A DNA stretch of 43,684 nt from Treponema sp. (GCA_031257385.1 JAIROT010000037.1:1-43684), one strand, 5' to 3'. Positions 25,249-34,602 are shown, numbered from the stretch's first letter. The notes: a model not told the origin generated them from the sequence alone. Numbers and translations: made by a program.

Positions 25249-25365
25249 CCCGGGAGTCTGTGGGGCTTTAGCCCAAATGATAAAGAAAATGCACAATTTT
25301 GTGCATTTTCTACCTTGCAGACTCCCAAAGGAGCCCAAAAATCCACAAGTCCCACAGGCTCCTAG
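25249..25365 (-). repeat. Multibranched palindromic element, copy B
   Basis: Minus strand CTAGGAGCCTGTGGGACTTGTGGATTTTTGGGCTCCTTTGGGAGTCTGCAAGGTAGAAAATGCACAAAATTGTGCATTTTC...GGGCTAAAGCCCCACAGACTCCCGG. Aligns with copy A at 34603-34749. Confidence 0.85.
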
Positions 25366-25449
25366 AAACCCTGATTCCCCCGGCAGTTACTTCGGAAGGG
25401 GTAAAAAACACCGCTTGCATAAAATTGCGGCGTATGGCATAGTGGGCCT

Positions 25450-25812
25450 ATGGGCTGGTATTCGGTGAAAAAATGGCTTTTTTACGCGGCAGCGGCGTAC
25501 CTCGCGCTTGCCATAGTGGGAATGTTCACGTTTATGTCCCTGGATGCCTCTTATTTTGAAGACATTGCGGACCAAATGACGGCAAAAAACGTATTTTTAA
25601 CCGCCGTCACCACTTCGGTCGAATGTCCCGCAACAATAAGCGCCACAAAAGATCGTCCGTTCTCTCCCTTACGTCATGGTTCGCTTCGTATAGTAACGCC
25701 GGCAAGCTCGTTCAGCGCCGGAGCGGGCCTTTTGTACGCAGGCGTCAGGCTTATTACCAAAACCGCGGCGCATAACATAAAAAGCACCATTCTTTTGAAA
25801 CTGCGAATCTGA
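25450..25812 (+). CDS. Short hypothetical ORF, possibly a truncated membrane protein
   Basis: MGWYSVKKWLFYAAAAYLALAIVGMFTFMSLDASYFEDIADQMTAKNVFLTAV looks membrane-spanning, but the remainder looks non-coding. Confidence 0.3.
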   Translation: MGWYSVKKWLFYAAAAYLALAIVGMFTFMSLDASYFEDIADQMTAKNVFLTAVTTSVECPATISATKDRPFSPLRHGSLRIVTPASSFSAGAGLLYAGVRLITKTAAHNIKSTILLKLRI

Positions 25813-25863
25813 TCTCCGCTGTTGATAACAGTATAATTTTTCCCCGTTACATAATGAGGCTCT

Positions 25864-25888
25864 CCCAAAACCAGGCGGGTTTTGGGAT
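25864..25888. terminator. Strong hairpin, orientation uncertain
   Basis: TCCCAAAACC-AGGCG-GGTTTTGGGA, perfect 10-bp arms. Confidence 0.5.
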
Positions 25889-25996
25889 TGCATCCCACGG
25901 CAATTAAGCGGCCGAAAACACGCATGGACTTTTAGTCCGGGCGCGATTTTGTTTTCGCAGCCGGCTTGCTGTTCATCAAAACAGGAGTATTCAGAT

Positions 25997-26233
25997 ATGA
26001 ATCTATTTTGGAAAATTTTTTGGCTGACCTTGGCGGCTGCGCTTGGATTAGTATTAATCGCCGGCTGCGCATTGGCGTTTTATTATAAATCCGCCGATGT
26101 TTTCTATCGGACAATTCAGTATACCTTCGCGATTGGTTTGGGCCTGTGCGGAATCGTCGCGCTCATCATTATGCCTGTTGATCTCTATATCGAAGACAAA
26201 AAAGCGCGGAGGAAACAGGATGCCGCTCAGTGA
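25997..26233 (+). CDS. Small two-TM membrane protein
   Basis: MNLFWKIFWLTLAAALGLVLIAGCALAFYYKS...FAIGLGLCGIVALIIMPVDLYIEDKKARRKQ; AGGAG upstream; overlaps the next gene. Confidence 0.65.
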   Translation: MNLFWKIFWLTLAAALGLVLIAGCALAFYYKSADVFYRTIQYTFAIGLGLCGIVALIIMPVDLYIEDKKARRKQDAAQ

Positions 26234-26669
26234 CGTTTTTGATAAACGATCGATAAAACCGAACCTTGAAAACAAAACCAAGGAAGAGGTTTTCAGGGAA
26301 CTTGTCGAGGCCCTAACGGTAGTTCATCCCGCGCTGGATCGGGACATTGGCTTTCGGGCGATACAGGAGCGGGAAAACAAACTGAACACCTCCGTTGCTC
26401 CGGGCGTTGCGGTACCCCATGGGTATTATCCGGGGAAAGACGGCATTTTCGGCGCTTTTGGTTTTTCAGAAGCCGGTATTGAATATGGGGCGCTTGATGA
26501 AAAGCCGGTTCATTGCGTCTTTTTGATTATCATGGGCGACGCGTCCCGTGAAAACCATTTGCGCGTTCTCAACCGGGTTATGTCCCTGATTAATTCCGGC
26601 TGTTTGGAACTTTTACGGAAGGCCGGCAGCCCGGATGAAATTCACCGCATTTTTTCCCGGTTTCATTAA
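26220..26669 (+). CDS. PTS EIIA type-2 (fructose/Ntr-like) domain protein
   Basis: RENKLNTSVAPGVAVPHGYYPG (phospho-His region), VHCVFLIIMGDASRENHLRVLNRVMSLI. RBS GGAGGAAACAGG. Confidence 0.85.
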   Translation: MPLSDVFDKRSIKPNLENKTKEEVFRELVEALTVVHPALDRDIGFRAIQERENKLNTSVAPGVAVPHGYYPGKDGIFGAFGFSEAGIEYGALDEKPVHCVFLIIMGDASRENHLRVLNRVMSLINSGCLELLRKAGSPDEIHRIFSRFH

Positions 26670-26686
26670 ATTAAAAGGAGAAATAC

Positions 26687-26980
26687 ATGGAACATAACCA
26701 CAGGATTGACCTCGTTCCCAACAAAAAATACCGTTTGACCCGGCAAATGTACCTGTTTCCGGAACAGGAAGTCAGTCCCCGGGTCAATGATTATTTGAAG
26801 ATAGGCGCTGTTGTTACCTATCTGAAATCCGGAGAATTGGCGGAAGACAATAAGGTGCGTATGCCCTGGGTATATGTGCGCAGTGAAAAGCAAAAGAAAA
26901 GGGACATGGGGAAAGGGCAGGAAGGCTGGTGCTTCTCCCATTATTTACAAGCGGCAGAAGACGGGGAAGCCCGCATATGA
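26687..26980 (+). CDS. Hypothetical protein (97 aa)
   Basis: RBS AAAAGGAG before ATG; ATGA overlap with the following gene. Confidence 0.65.
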   Translation: MEHNHRIDLVPNKKYRLTRQMYLFPEQEVSPRVNDYLKIGAVVTYLKSGELAEDNKVRMPWVYVRSEKQKKRDMGKGQEGWCFSHYLQAAEDGEARI

Positions 26981-27144
26981 CGATTACTGAAATGCTTGAA
27001 CAGAGCGCCCTTTTAACAGTGCTTGGAATGGCCATTGTGTTTGCTTTTTTATGGTTTATGATAATCTGCGTGAACGTGACAGCAAAACTGGTACATAAAA
27101 TGGGCCGGGATAAAGATGTACGGCAGAATGCCCCTTTCCCCTAA
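26977..27144 (+). CDS. OadG-family small membrane subunit (Na+-pumping decarboxylase gamma-like)
   Basis: MTITEMLEQSALLTVLGMAIVFAFLWFMIICVNVTAKLVHKM: one TM with the GMAIVFxFL signature. Confidence 0.7.
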   Translation: MTITEMLEQSALLTVLGMAIVFAFLWFMIICVNVTAKLVHKMGRDKDVRQNAPFP

Positions 27145-27178
27145 AGAGCGCAAGCGGGACGGTAACGCCGGAAACGGA

Positions 27179-28636
27179 TTAACCGCCTGTCGCCAGACGG
27201 ACGGCTTCCTTCCATCCCGCGATACGCTTTTTACGTTCGGCTTCTTTCATTGACGGCTCAAAACGGGTACGGGCGGCTTCCCTGAGTACCGCGGAAGTAT
27301 AGAAACCCAACGCGATTCCCGCCATGTACCCCGCTCCCAGGGCTGAAAGTTCCTCGTAAGCGGGAACCGAAAGGGGGATGTTTAGAATATCACTTTGAAA
27401 CTGCATCAGGTATGTGTCCCTGGTTGGACCGCCGTCAACGCACAGCTCTTTGAGGGCTATCCCCGATTCTTCAGCTATAGCCCGGATAACGTCGGCGATC
27501 TGATAGGCGATACTTTCTTCGGCGGCCCGGACTATCTCGGCTTTGCCGGTGGTACGGGTCATGCCGTAGAGTACGGCCCTGGCCCCGCTTGCCCAGTAGG
27601 GCGCGCCGAGGCCCGAAAAAGCCGGCACGAGATAGCTTCTGTCGGCAGGATTGGCACGGGCGGCCAGAATGCCGGCTTCTCCGGAGCTGCGTATCAGCTT
27701 TACATCGTCAACCAGCCATTTGATCACGGCGCCGGTATAGTTGATGTTTCCTTCCAGAACATAGTTGACCTTGCCGCTTATACCCCAGGCCAGTGACGTA
27801 ACTACGTTTTTACAAAACACCGGCGCTTCCCCGATATTGAGCATTACCGACGAGCCGGTTCCATAAGTCGCCTTGCCTGTTCCCCTTTGCAGGCATCCCT
27901 GGGCGAAAAGAGCGCCGTGGGAATCGCCCATGACAGCCCGGATCGGTACCGGCCTGGGGAGGAAGCCCTCAAAATCGGTGCTGCCAAAATCGCCGTTACT
28001 GTCGCAGACTTCAGGCAGAATGCTTAGGTCGATACCGAAAAGGCCGCAGATGTTCCTGTCCCATTCAAGGCGGCTGATGTTAAAAAGCTGGGTCCGTGAG
28101 GCGTTGGAATAATCGGTTTTACAGTTTCCGCTAAGACGGTACACGAGCCAAGCATCGATGGTTCCCGCGCAAAGATTGCCGGTAGCGCCGCCTTTAATGT
28201 GTTCCAGTATCCAGGCAATTTTGGCGGCCGAAAAATACGGGCTCAGTCTGAGGCCGGTTGCGGAGCGCACTTCATCGGCGTACTCCGAAAGATTTTCGCA
28301 GACGGACGCGCCCCTGGCGCACTGCCACACAACGGAGTCGCCGACAGGCAGGCCGGAACTTTTGTCCCACACCAGGGCGGTCTCCCGCTGGTTACTGATC
28401 CCCGCGCCCAGGATGGCGCTTTTGTCTATCCCCGCTTTTGCGGCCGCCTCGCGGACCGCCGCCAGGGTTGCATGGTATATTTCCACCGGGTCATGGGAAA
28501 TCCAGCCCTCGGGAGAAATTTTTTGTTCGTGGGCTTTATCCGCCCTGGCGACAATGGCGGCCCGGGAATCCAGAACCAGCGCCTTGGTTCCGGAAGTGCT
28601 TTGATCGATGGCGAGTATGAAGCCGCCTTCCATCAT
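27179..28636 (-). CDS. FGGY-family carbohydrate kinase (glycerol kinase-like)
   Basis: FILAIDQSTSGTKALVLDS; GAGISNQRETALVWDKSSG; YGTGSSVMLNIG; ELCVDGGPTRDTYLMQFQSDIL. Confidence 0.92.
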   Translation of the reverse strand: MMEGGFILAIDQSTSGTKALVLDSRAAIVARADKAHEQKISPEGWISHDPVEIYHATLAAVREAAAKAGIDKSAILGAGISNQRETALVWDKSSGLPVGDSVVWQCARGASVCENLSEYADEVRSATGLRLSPYFSAAKIAWILEHIKGGATGNLCAGTIDAWLVYRLSGNCKTDYSNASRTQLFNISRLEWDRNICGLFGIDLSILPEVCDSNGDFGSTDFEGFLPRPVPIRAVMGDSHGALFAQGCLQRGTGKATYGTGSSVMLNIGEAPVFCKNVVTSLAWGISGKVNYVLEGNINYTGAVIKWLVDDVKLIRSSGEAGILAARANPADRSYLVPAFSGLGAPYWASGARAVLYGMTRTTGKAEIVRAAEESIAYQIADVIRAIAEESGIALKELCVDGGPTRDTYLMQFQSDILNIPLSVPAYEELSALGAGYMAGIALGFYTSAVLREAARTRFEPSMKEAERKKRIAGWKEAVRLATGG

Positions 28637-30030
28637 TCTCCCCTGAGAAACGCTTTGACTTCTTCTTCGTTATTGTCGTACAGATCCGGTTTTATTCCCA
28701 AATATTTACAGGCCTCGTAGAGTACCGGCACAAAATCACCGTGGACCGCCGCGCAGTGATGGATATAGGGGCCTTCGACTATTTTCGCTTCAAGGCGCTT
28801 CCAGTTCTTCACTTCGATCCAGAGATAGGTGCCCAGGGTATAGGGGCCGTCAATACCTTTGGCGTTTCCCAAAAGCAGGCTGTATTCGCCGTTGTCGCCG
28901 TCAAAACGCAGGAGGGTAAGATCGCCGTGATTCGCTTCCGCGGAAACAGCGCCGGGATAATCAAACACCAGGGGCTTCGCCAGCGCGGGTTTGGATTTTG
29001 CCGCGGCCAGAGGCCAGGGGCCGCAGTGCTGGAGGAGTTCGCCGTTGTCGTTATCCGGATGGCGTACCGTCCAGTCGGCAAACATGACGGGCGCTTCACC
29101 CATACCGGCAGACCGGGCAAGGAGGGCCGTAACGGCGCCGTGAATATCGGTCTCACACACCACCGGTATTCCCTCTCCGGTCAGGAGGGAATTGGCCGCG
29201 CAGGGCATGATCCCGATTTCGGATTGCAGGGCGTTCCAGCACTGTATGGCGACCGCGTTACAGCCGTACTGCTTTGCCAGGCGTTTCATGGCAACTTTGA
29301 GGGCCGCCGTTTTTCCGATCGCCGGCTCCTCAACTTTTATTTCCATGTTCGCTTTTATAAAGGCCGCGGCCTCTCCGGTTTCCTCAGAATCCTTTACGGC
29401 GTTTGTTTTCTGTACCAGCTCGGTCATCGGAACAGGGGCTATGCGGATATCGAATTTTTCAAGAAGCTCGCCCTCGTTGCACATGGTAGTAAGAAAATCA
29501 TAGGGCCGCGTAGAGATTTGCAGTATCCTGATACGGCGGAAGGTTTTTACCACGTTGCACACCTTCAGGAACACATCAATCCCCCGCTTAAACTCCGGGT
29601 CTTCAAGGCGGCAGTTGGTCATATAGGTAAAAGGCGTACGGAAACGGCGCAGGACTTTGCCGGTGGCGAAAAGCCCGCACTGGCTGTCCCGCAGGCGCTG
29701 TCCTTTTTCATCGGGCCGCTCGTCCCGGGGCCCCCACAGCAGTACCGGCAGATTCAGGCCGCGGGCCAGGGCCGCAACCGCGTACTCGGTTCCGAAGTTG
29801 CAGTGGGGAACGAAGATGCCGTCCACCCCGGCGGCCCTGAACTTCGCGGCAATCGCCGGGATTTCGTGTTCATCGTAGAGGAGTCCCTCTTTGTTGACGC
29901 CGTCAATATCGGCAATCTCCACGCCCAGTTCCTCAAGCCTGTTTTTGGTCAGCCGCCGGTACTTAAGCGCGTCCGGGGCGCTGAAAATGCTCCGCCTTGT
30001 AGGGGCGTAACCCAATGTAATGCGGTCCAT
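28633..30030 (-). CDS. L-fucose/L-arabinose isomerase-family protein
   Basis: Fold-level resemblance to FucI-like isomerases: NAVAIQCWNALQSEIGIMPCAANSLLTGEGIPVVCETDIHGAVTALLA; GPYIHHCAAVHGDFVPVLYEACKYLGI. Confidence 0.8.
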   Translation of the reverse strand: MDRITLGYAPTRRSIFSAPDALKYRRLTKNRLEELGVEIADIDGVNKEGLLYDEHEIPAIAAKFRAAGVDGIFVPHCNFGTEYAVAALARGLNLPVLLWGPRDERPDEKGQRLRDSQCGLFATGKVLRRFRTPFTYMTNCRLEDPEFKRGIDVFLKVCNVVKTFRRIRILQISTRPYDFLTTMCNEGELLEKFDIRIAPVPMTELVQKTNAVKDSEETGEAAAFIKANMEIKVEEPAIGKTAALKVAMKRLAKQYGCNAVAIQCWNALQSEIGIMPCAANSLLTGEGIPVVCETDIHGAVTALLARSAGMGEAPVMFADWTVRHPDNDNGELLQHCGPWPLAAAKSKPALAKPLVFDYPGAVSAEANHGDLTLLRFDGDNGEYSLLLGNAKGIDGPYTLGTYLWIEVKNWKRLEAKIVEGPYIHHCAAVHGDFVPVLYEACKYLGIKPDLYDNNEEEVKAFLRGE

Positions 30031-30049
30031 GATACCCTCCTCCTCATTT

Positions 30050-30163
30050 AATGACGTTACCCCGCCCGGATCGGTCCTCCGATCCGGCCTGGATCGGCGC
30101 CCCGATCAGGCTTAGATCACCCGGCTGATCGGGTTTAGGGCTCCGCGGCGGGGCAGCGTCATT
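30050..30163 (-). repeat. Intercistronic multibranch palindrome with six GATC sites
   Basis: Outer arms AATGACGTTACCCCGCC (30050-30066) / GGCGGGGCAGCGTCATT (30147-30163), 15/17 complementary. They enclose CCGGATCGG-TCCT-CCGATCCGG (30066-30087), CCTGGATCGG/CCGATCAGG and GATCA/TGATC hairpins. Confidence 0.85.
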
Positions 30164-31205
30164 TGGTTTTTGCCTCTTTTTTTACGTCGCCCCTTCCGGG
30201 GCCGCGGTTCTGGAGCTGATCCAGAATAACCGCCAGAACAATCACGATGCCCCGGATGACGGTCTGCCAGAAAGACGAAATACCCATCATGACCATACCG
30301 TCGTTAAGCACTCCGATAACAAAGGCGCCCAGCACCGCGCCGCCTATGGAGCCCCTGCCCCCGGCCAGGGAAGTGCCGCCCAAGACAGTCGCGGCGATGG
30401 CGTTCATCTCGTAGCTTTCGCCGGTGGCCGGGTGGGCCGCCACCAGTTCGGAACTGATGATAAGTCCCACCATGGCCGAACAGCCGCCTGAGATCATGAA
30501 TACAATCGTTTTAAGTTTGTTTACCTCTATACCCGAAAGCCTGGCGGCGTTTTCGTTCCCGCCCACGGCGTATACGCGCCGTCCGAAGGGGGTCTTTTTC
30601 GCGATATAGGCCGCGGCGATTACCAGCAGGATCATTATCAGTATGCTGTAGGGGATGCCCAGAAAGGTTCCCTGACCAAGCAGGGGGAAACCCGTGTTGC
30701 GAAGCTCCGGCTTGCCCTGGAGGTTGGGAAATGTAGTGCCGTTTGAGCGGAGCAGGGCAAAGCCCCGAAAGATATACATGGTGCCCATCGTGGCGATAAA
30801 GGCGGTAACGTTAAATTTCGACACCAGTACGCCGTTGACCCATCCGATGAGTATCCCGATAATCAGGCAGATAACAAGAATCGCCGGAACCCAGGGATAA
30901 ACAGTAATGCCGAAAATATTCAGCCTGATTCCCTGGTGGATAAGCCCTCCGGCAATCATCCCGGAAAACCCGATGATGGCCCCTATGGAAAGATCAATGC
31001 CCCCGGTCAAAATAACAAAGGTAGCCCCGACGGCGATAATCGCGTTAAGGGAGATGTGCCGTACCATGGTAATGAGGCTTGTAAGGGTCAGAAAATTGGG
31101 GCTGTTAAAACTGAAGAAAACCAGGAGCAGGACAAGGGCGATATAGGCCCGCAGCTTCATTGCCGCGTCGGCAAGGTTAATTTGTTTCAGTTTACTGCTA
31201 TTCAC
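30159..31205 (-). CDS. Sugar ABC transporter permease (RbsC-like)
   Basis: FVILTGGIDLSIGAIIGFSGMIAGGL; GRRVYAVGGNENAARLSGIEVNKLK; LGGTSLAGGRGSIGG. GTG start (MNSSKLKQ). Confidence 0.94.
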   Translation of the reverse strand: MNSSKLKQINLADAAMKLRAYIALVLLLVFFSFNSPNFLTLTSLITMVRHISLNAIIAVGATFVILTGGIDLSIGAIIGFSGMIAGGLIHQGIRLNIFGITVYPWVPAILVICLIIGILIGWVNGVLVSKFNVTAFIATMGTMYIFRGFALLRSNGTTFPNLQGKPELRNTGFPLLGQGTFLGIPYSILIMILLVIAAAYIAKKTPFGRRVYAVGGNENAARLSGIEVNKLKTIVFMISGGCSAMVGLIISSELVAAHPATGESYEMNAIAATVLGGTSLAGGRGSIGGAVLGAFVIGVLNDGMVMMGISSFWQTVIRGIVIVLAVILDQLQNRGPGRGDVKKEAKTK

Positions 31206-32724
31206 GCTCCCCTCCGGCGCTGACGCTAATGGCGGAAGCGGCAACCAGTTTTTCTTCCGTTAAATCCTCGTGCATAAATTCTCCTTTAAGCCGCCCCTGG
31301 GAAAGTACCAGAACCCTGTCGGGTATGGCGTGCATTTCCTGCATTTCAGACGACACGAATATAATGCCGATGCCCTTTCCCGCGAGGCGCTTGCATATTT
31401 CGTACACGTCGTATTTGGCCGAAACGTCGATACCCCTGGTGGGATCGTCCATGAGCAGTATTTTGGGCCTGGTCAGGAGGCTGCGGCCGATAATAATTTT
31501 TTGCTGGTTCCCTCCCGAAAGGGAATTGATGGAATCCATTACGGACGCCGCTTTGACATTCAGGTCCCCGGAAACATCCGCGGCGGCCGCTTTTTCCATT
31601 TTTTCCCGCAGGAAAAAGCGCTTAAAAAACCGTGACAACGCGGACATGACGATGTTTTCAAGGATGATCATATTGCCGAAGATGCCGAGGGTTTTCCGGT
31701 CTTCGGGGATAAGGGCAAAGCCGTCCCGGATACGTCCGCTAATGGTTTTTGACCTAATGGTTTTTCCTTCAAGCTCGATGCTTCCGGTATAATTTTTCTG
31801 CTCCCCGATTAAACACTCCAGCAGTTCCGTTCTCCCCGCGCCGAGGAGGCCGTACAGGCCGAGGATCTCCCCGGCCCTGAGGGAGAACGAAACGCTGTTT
31901 ACGGCAAACCCGTGCCCGCTCTTTTTGGGAAGGGAGAGCTTCCTGACCAGGAGGATTTCTTCCCCCATCCGGCGGCGCTCGTACAGGTTCTCGATTTTGT
32001 GACCGCCGGTCATTTTGTCGATGATCCAGGGGATGTCGATTTCAGCCACCGGTTTTTCTTCGATGAATTTTCCGTCCCTGAGAATCGTTACATAGTCCCC
32101 GATATGCATAACCTCTTCCAGCCGGTGGGAAATATAGATGATGGTGATGTTCTGTCTGCGGAGTTCGTCGATTACGCCGAAAAGTGTCGCCACTTCCGCC
32201 CCGGTAAGCGCCGAAGTCGGCTCATCCATAATCAGTATCCCGGCGTTCTGGGAAAGGACTTTGGCGATTTCAACCAACTGCTGCTGGCCGACCCGCAGAT
32301 CCGCCACCGGCGTATCCGGCGCTACGTCAAGATTGAGTTTTTTCAGATACCGAAGCGCCGTTTCATTTTGTTTTTTATGATCGATGGTAATCCTGTTCTT
32401 TTTTATCTCCCTGGTCATAAACATATTTTCCGCGACGCTCAGATTGGGGAAAAGGTTCAATTCCTGGTAGATGATCCCCACGCCGTGCTGAATCGCCTCG
32501 TTGGGCGTAGTGTATTCCGCCGCCTTTCCGTTAACGTAAATGGCCCCCGATGTTTTGGTTTCCACACCGGCGATGATCTTCATCATGGTGGATTTACCGG
32601 CGCCGTTTTCCCCGATAAGCACGTTTACCTTGCCCCGCCGCACCCTCAGATCGGCGTTATACAGGGCGGTGGTGCCGGGGTATACCTTGGTGATTTGGTT
32701 CGCTTCAAGCACTATTTCTTCCAT
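31198..32724 (-). CDS. Sugar ABC transporter ATP-binding protein (RbsA-like, duplicated ABC)
   Basis: LIGENGAGKSTMMKIIAG; IYQELNLFPNLSVAENMF; second half GLLGAGRTELLECL, SGGNQQKIIIGRSL. Confidence 0.95.
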   Translation of the reverse strand: MEEIVLEANQITKVYPGTTALYNADLRVRRGKVNVLIGENGAGKSTMMKIIAGVETKTSGAIYVNGKAAEYTTPNEAIQHGVGIIYQELNLFPNLSVAENMFMTREIKKNRITIDHKKQNETALRYLKKLNLDVAPDTPVADLRVGQQQLVEIAKVLSQNAGILIMDEPTSALTGAEVATLFGVIDELRRQNITIIYISHRLEEVMHIGDYVTILRDGKFIEEKPVAEIDIPWIIDKMTGGHKIENLYERRRMGEEILLVRKLSLPKKSGHGFAVNSVSFSLRAGEILGLYGLLGAGRTELLECLIGEQKNYTGSIELEGKTIRSKTISGRIRDGFALIPEDRKTLGIFGNMIILENIVMSALSRFFKRFFLREKMEKAAAADVSGDLNVKAASVMDSINSLSGGNQQKIIIGRSLLTRPKILLMDDPTRGIDVSAKYDVYEICKRLAGKGIGIIFVSSEMQEMHAIPDRVLVLSQGRLKGEFMHEDLTEEKLVAASAISVSAGGERE

Positions 32725-32727
32725 AAA

Positions 32728-33387
32728 TTAATCCTGGAAGACCAGGCGGACCGGCGTAATGGTAATCCCCGCTCCGCTCCCCTCATAGGTAAAGACCCCC
32801 AGCAATTCCGCCTCTTTCCCGGCCATGCCTGAAAAATCAACGTTTGCGAGGACCGTCTCTTTCACTTTATTGTTGAGCTCCGTCGCCAGCCTTGCCCAAT
32901 CCACCTGATTAACAAAACTGTTCGGCGAAATGCCGCTCTGTATATCCCGAAGGGCATAGCCCTGGAGTACCGGGCCTGTCCGTAAGCGGCAGTCCTCCTT
33001 CCCGTCGAAGGGGTAGAAATCCAGGGCGGCCGATCCGCTCGCCGAACCGGTATCTATCGATAACAGCTTTACGGTTCCCTTAACCGCGAAGTTGTAGTTA
33101 TTTCTTTCTGAAAGACGGTATCCGGCTTCCCCGGAGGTTCCGGCCTCGTCGGACGCCAGCCCCGCCGCCAGCGCTCCAAAGTCAACCGCCATTGATTCAA
33201 TTCGGGGAATAACCATGGATTCCCAAATGTCATTCGCGTACTGTTTGGGATCAATTGTACCGATGGAAAAGGCATAGGCGTTTCCCTCTTCTCCCTTTTG
33301 GCCCGTATCATTTTTTACGATGGTGCACGAAAAAAGCGCTGTCCACAGGAAACTTAAAAAAATAATTTCTTTTATCCGCATAGACAC
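32728..33387 (-). CDS. DUF2291-family lipoprotein
   Basis: Lipobox LFSC; YANDIWESMVIPRIESMAVDFGAL; located within the sugar ABC operon as is common for DUF2291. Confidence 0.82.
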   Translation of the reverse strand: MSMRIKEIIFLSFLWTALFSCTIVKNDTGQKGEEGNAYAFSIGTIDPKQYANDIWESMVIPRIESMAVDFGALAAGLASDEAGTSGEAGYRLSERNNYNFAVKGTVKLLSIDTGSASGSAALDFYPFDGKEDCRLRTGPVLQGYALRDIQSGISPNSFVNQVDWARLATELNNKVKETVLANVDFSGMAGKEAELLGVFTYEGSGAGITITPVRLVFQD

Positions 33388-33415
33388 CCCCGGAAATACT
33401 GCCGCAGAAAACAGA

Positions 33416-33463
33416 AAAGCAAGGATACGGGACTATTAAAAACAGCGCCCGTACCCCTGCTTT
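33416..33463 (-). promoter_or_regulatory. Intercistronic stem-loop after the substrate-binding protein gene
   Basis: 16-nt arms 33416-33431 and 33448-33463, fully paired in minus-strand RNA if two G-U wobbles are allowed. Confidence 0.65.
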
Positions 33464-33479
33464 CAGCCCGCCGTTCAAT

Positions 33480-34453
<974 letters not shown>

Positions 34454-34454
34454 T

Positions 34455-34493
34455 CATCTTTAATTAAAGATGAATTGCTTTTGATAATTATCA
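34455..34493. promoter_or_regulatory. Palindromic operator-like sites upstream of the sugar-binding protein gene
   Basis: Perfect 18-bp CATCTTTAATTAAAGATG (34455-34472) and perfect 12-bp TGATAATTATCA (34482-34493). Confidence 0.6.
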
Positions 34494-34521
34494 GGATAGC
34501 ACAGCCCTTTTATAAAGTCAA
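34493..34521 (-). promoter_or_regulatory. Sigma70-type promoter of the sugar ABC operon
   Basis: Minus strand TTGACT (34516-34521), 17 nt, TATCCT (34493-34498). Confidence 0.6.
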
Positions 34522-34549
34522 GCAAAAAAAAGCAAAAAGAATAAAATTT

Positions 34550-34592
34550 ATTTTCGAATTCTACTTTACATTTTCGAATACTTGTGTATACT
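34550..34592 (+). promoter_or_regulatory. Promoter of the transketolase genes with two 20-bp-spaced ATTTTCGAAT boxes
   Basis: ATTTTCGAAT at 34550-34559 and 34570-34579; TTTACA (34565-34570), 16 nt, TATACT (34587-34592). Confidence 0.6.
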
Positions 34593-34602
34593 AAGATCAG
34601 GA

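Noticed and set aside
25249-25365. Integron attC site
   Set aside because: No RYYYAAC/GTTRRRY boxes, no integrase nearby, and the multibranch architecture differs from attC.
28741-30051. 436-aa plus-strand ORF
   Set aside because: Antisense to the isomerase gene.
30050-30163. CRISPR array
   Set aside because: Hairpins are inverted repeats without regularly spaced identical direct repeats or spacers.
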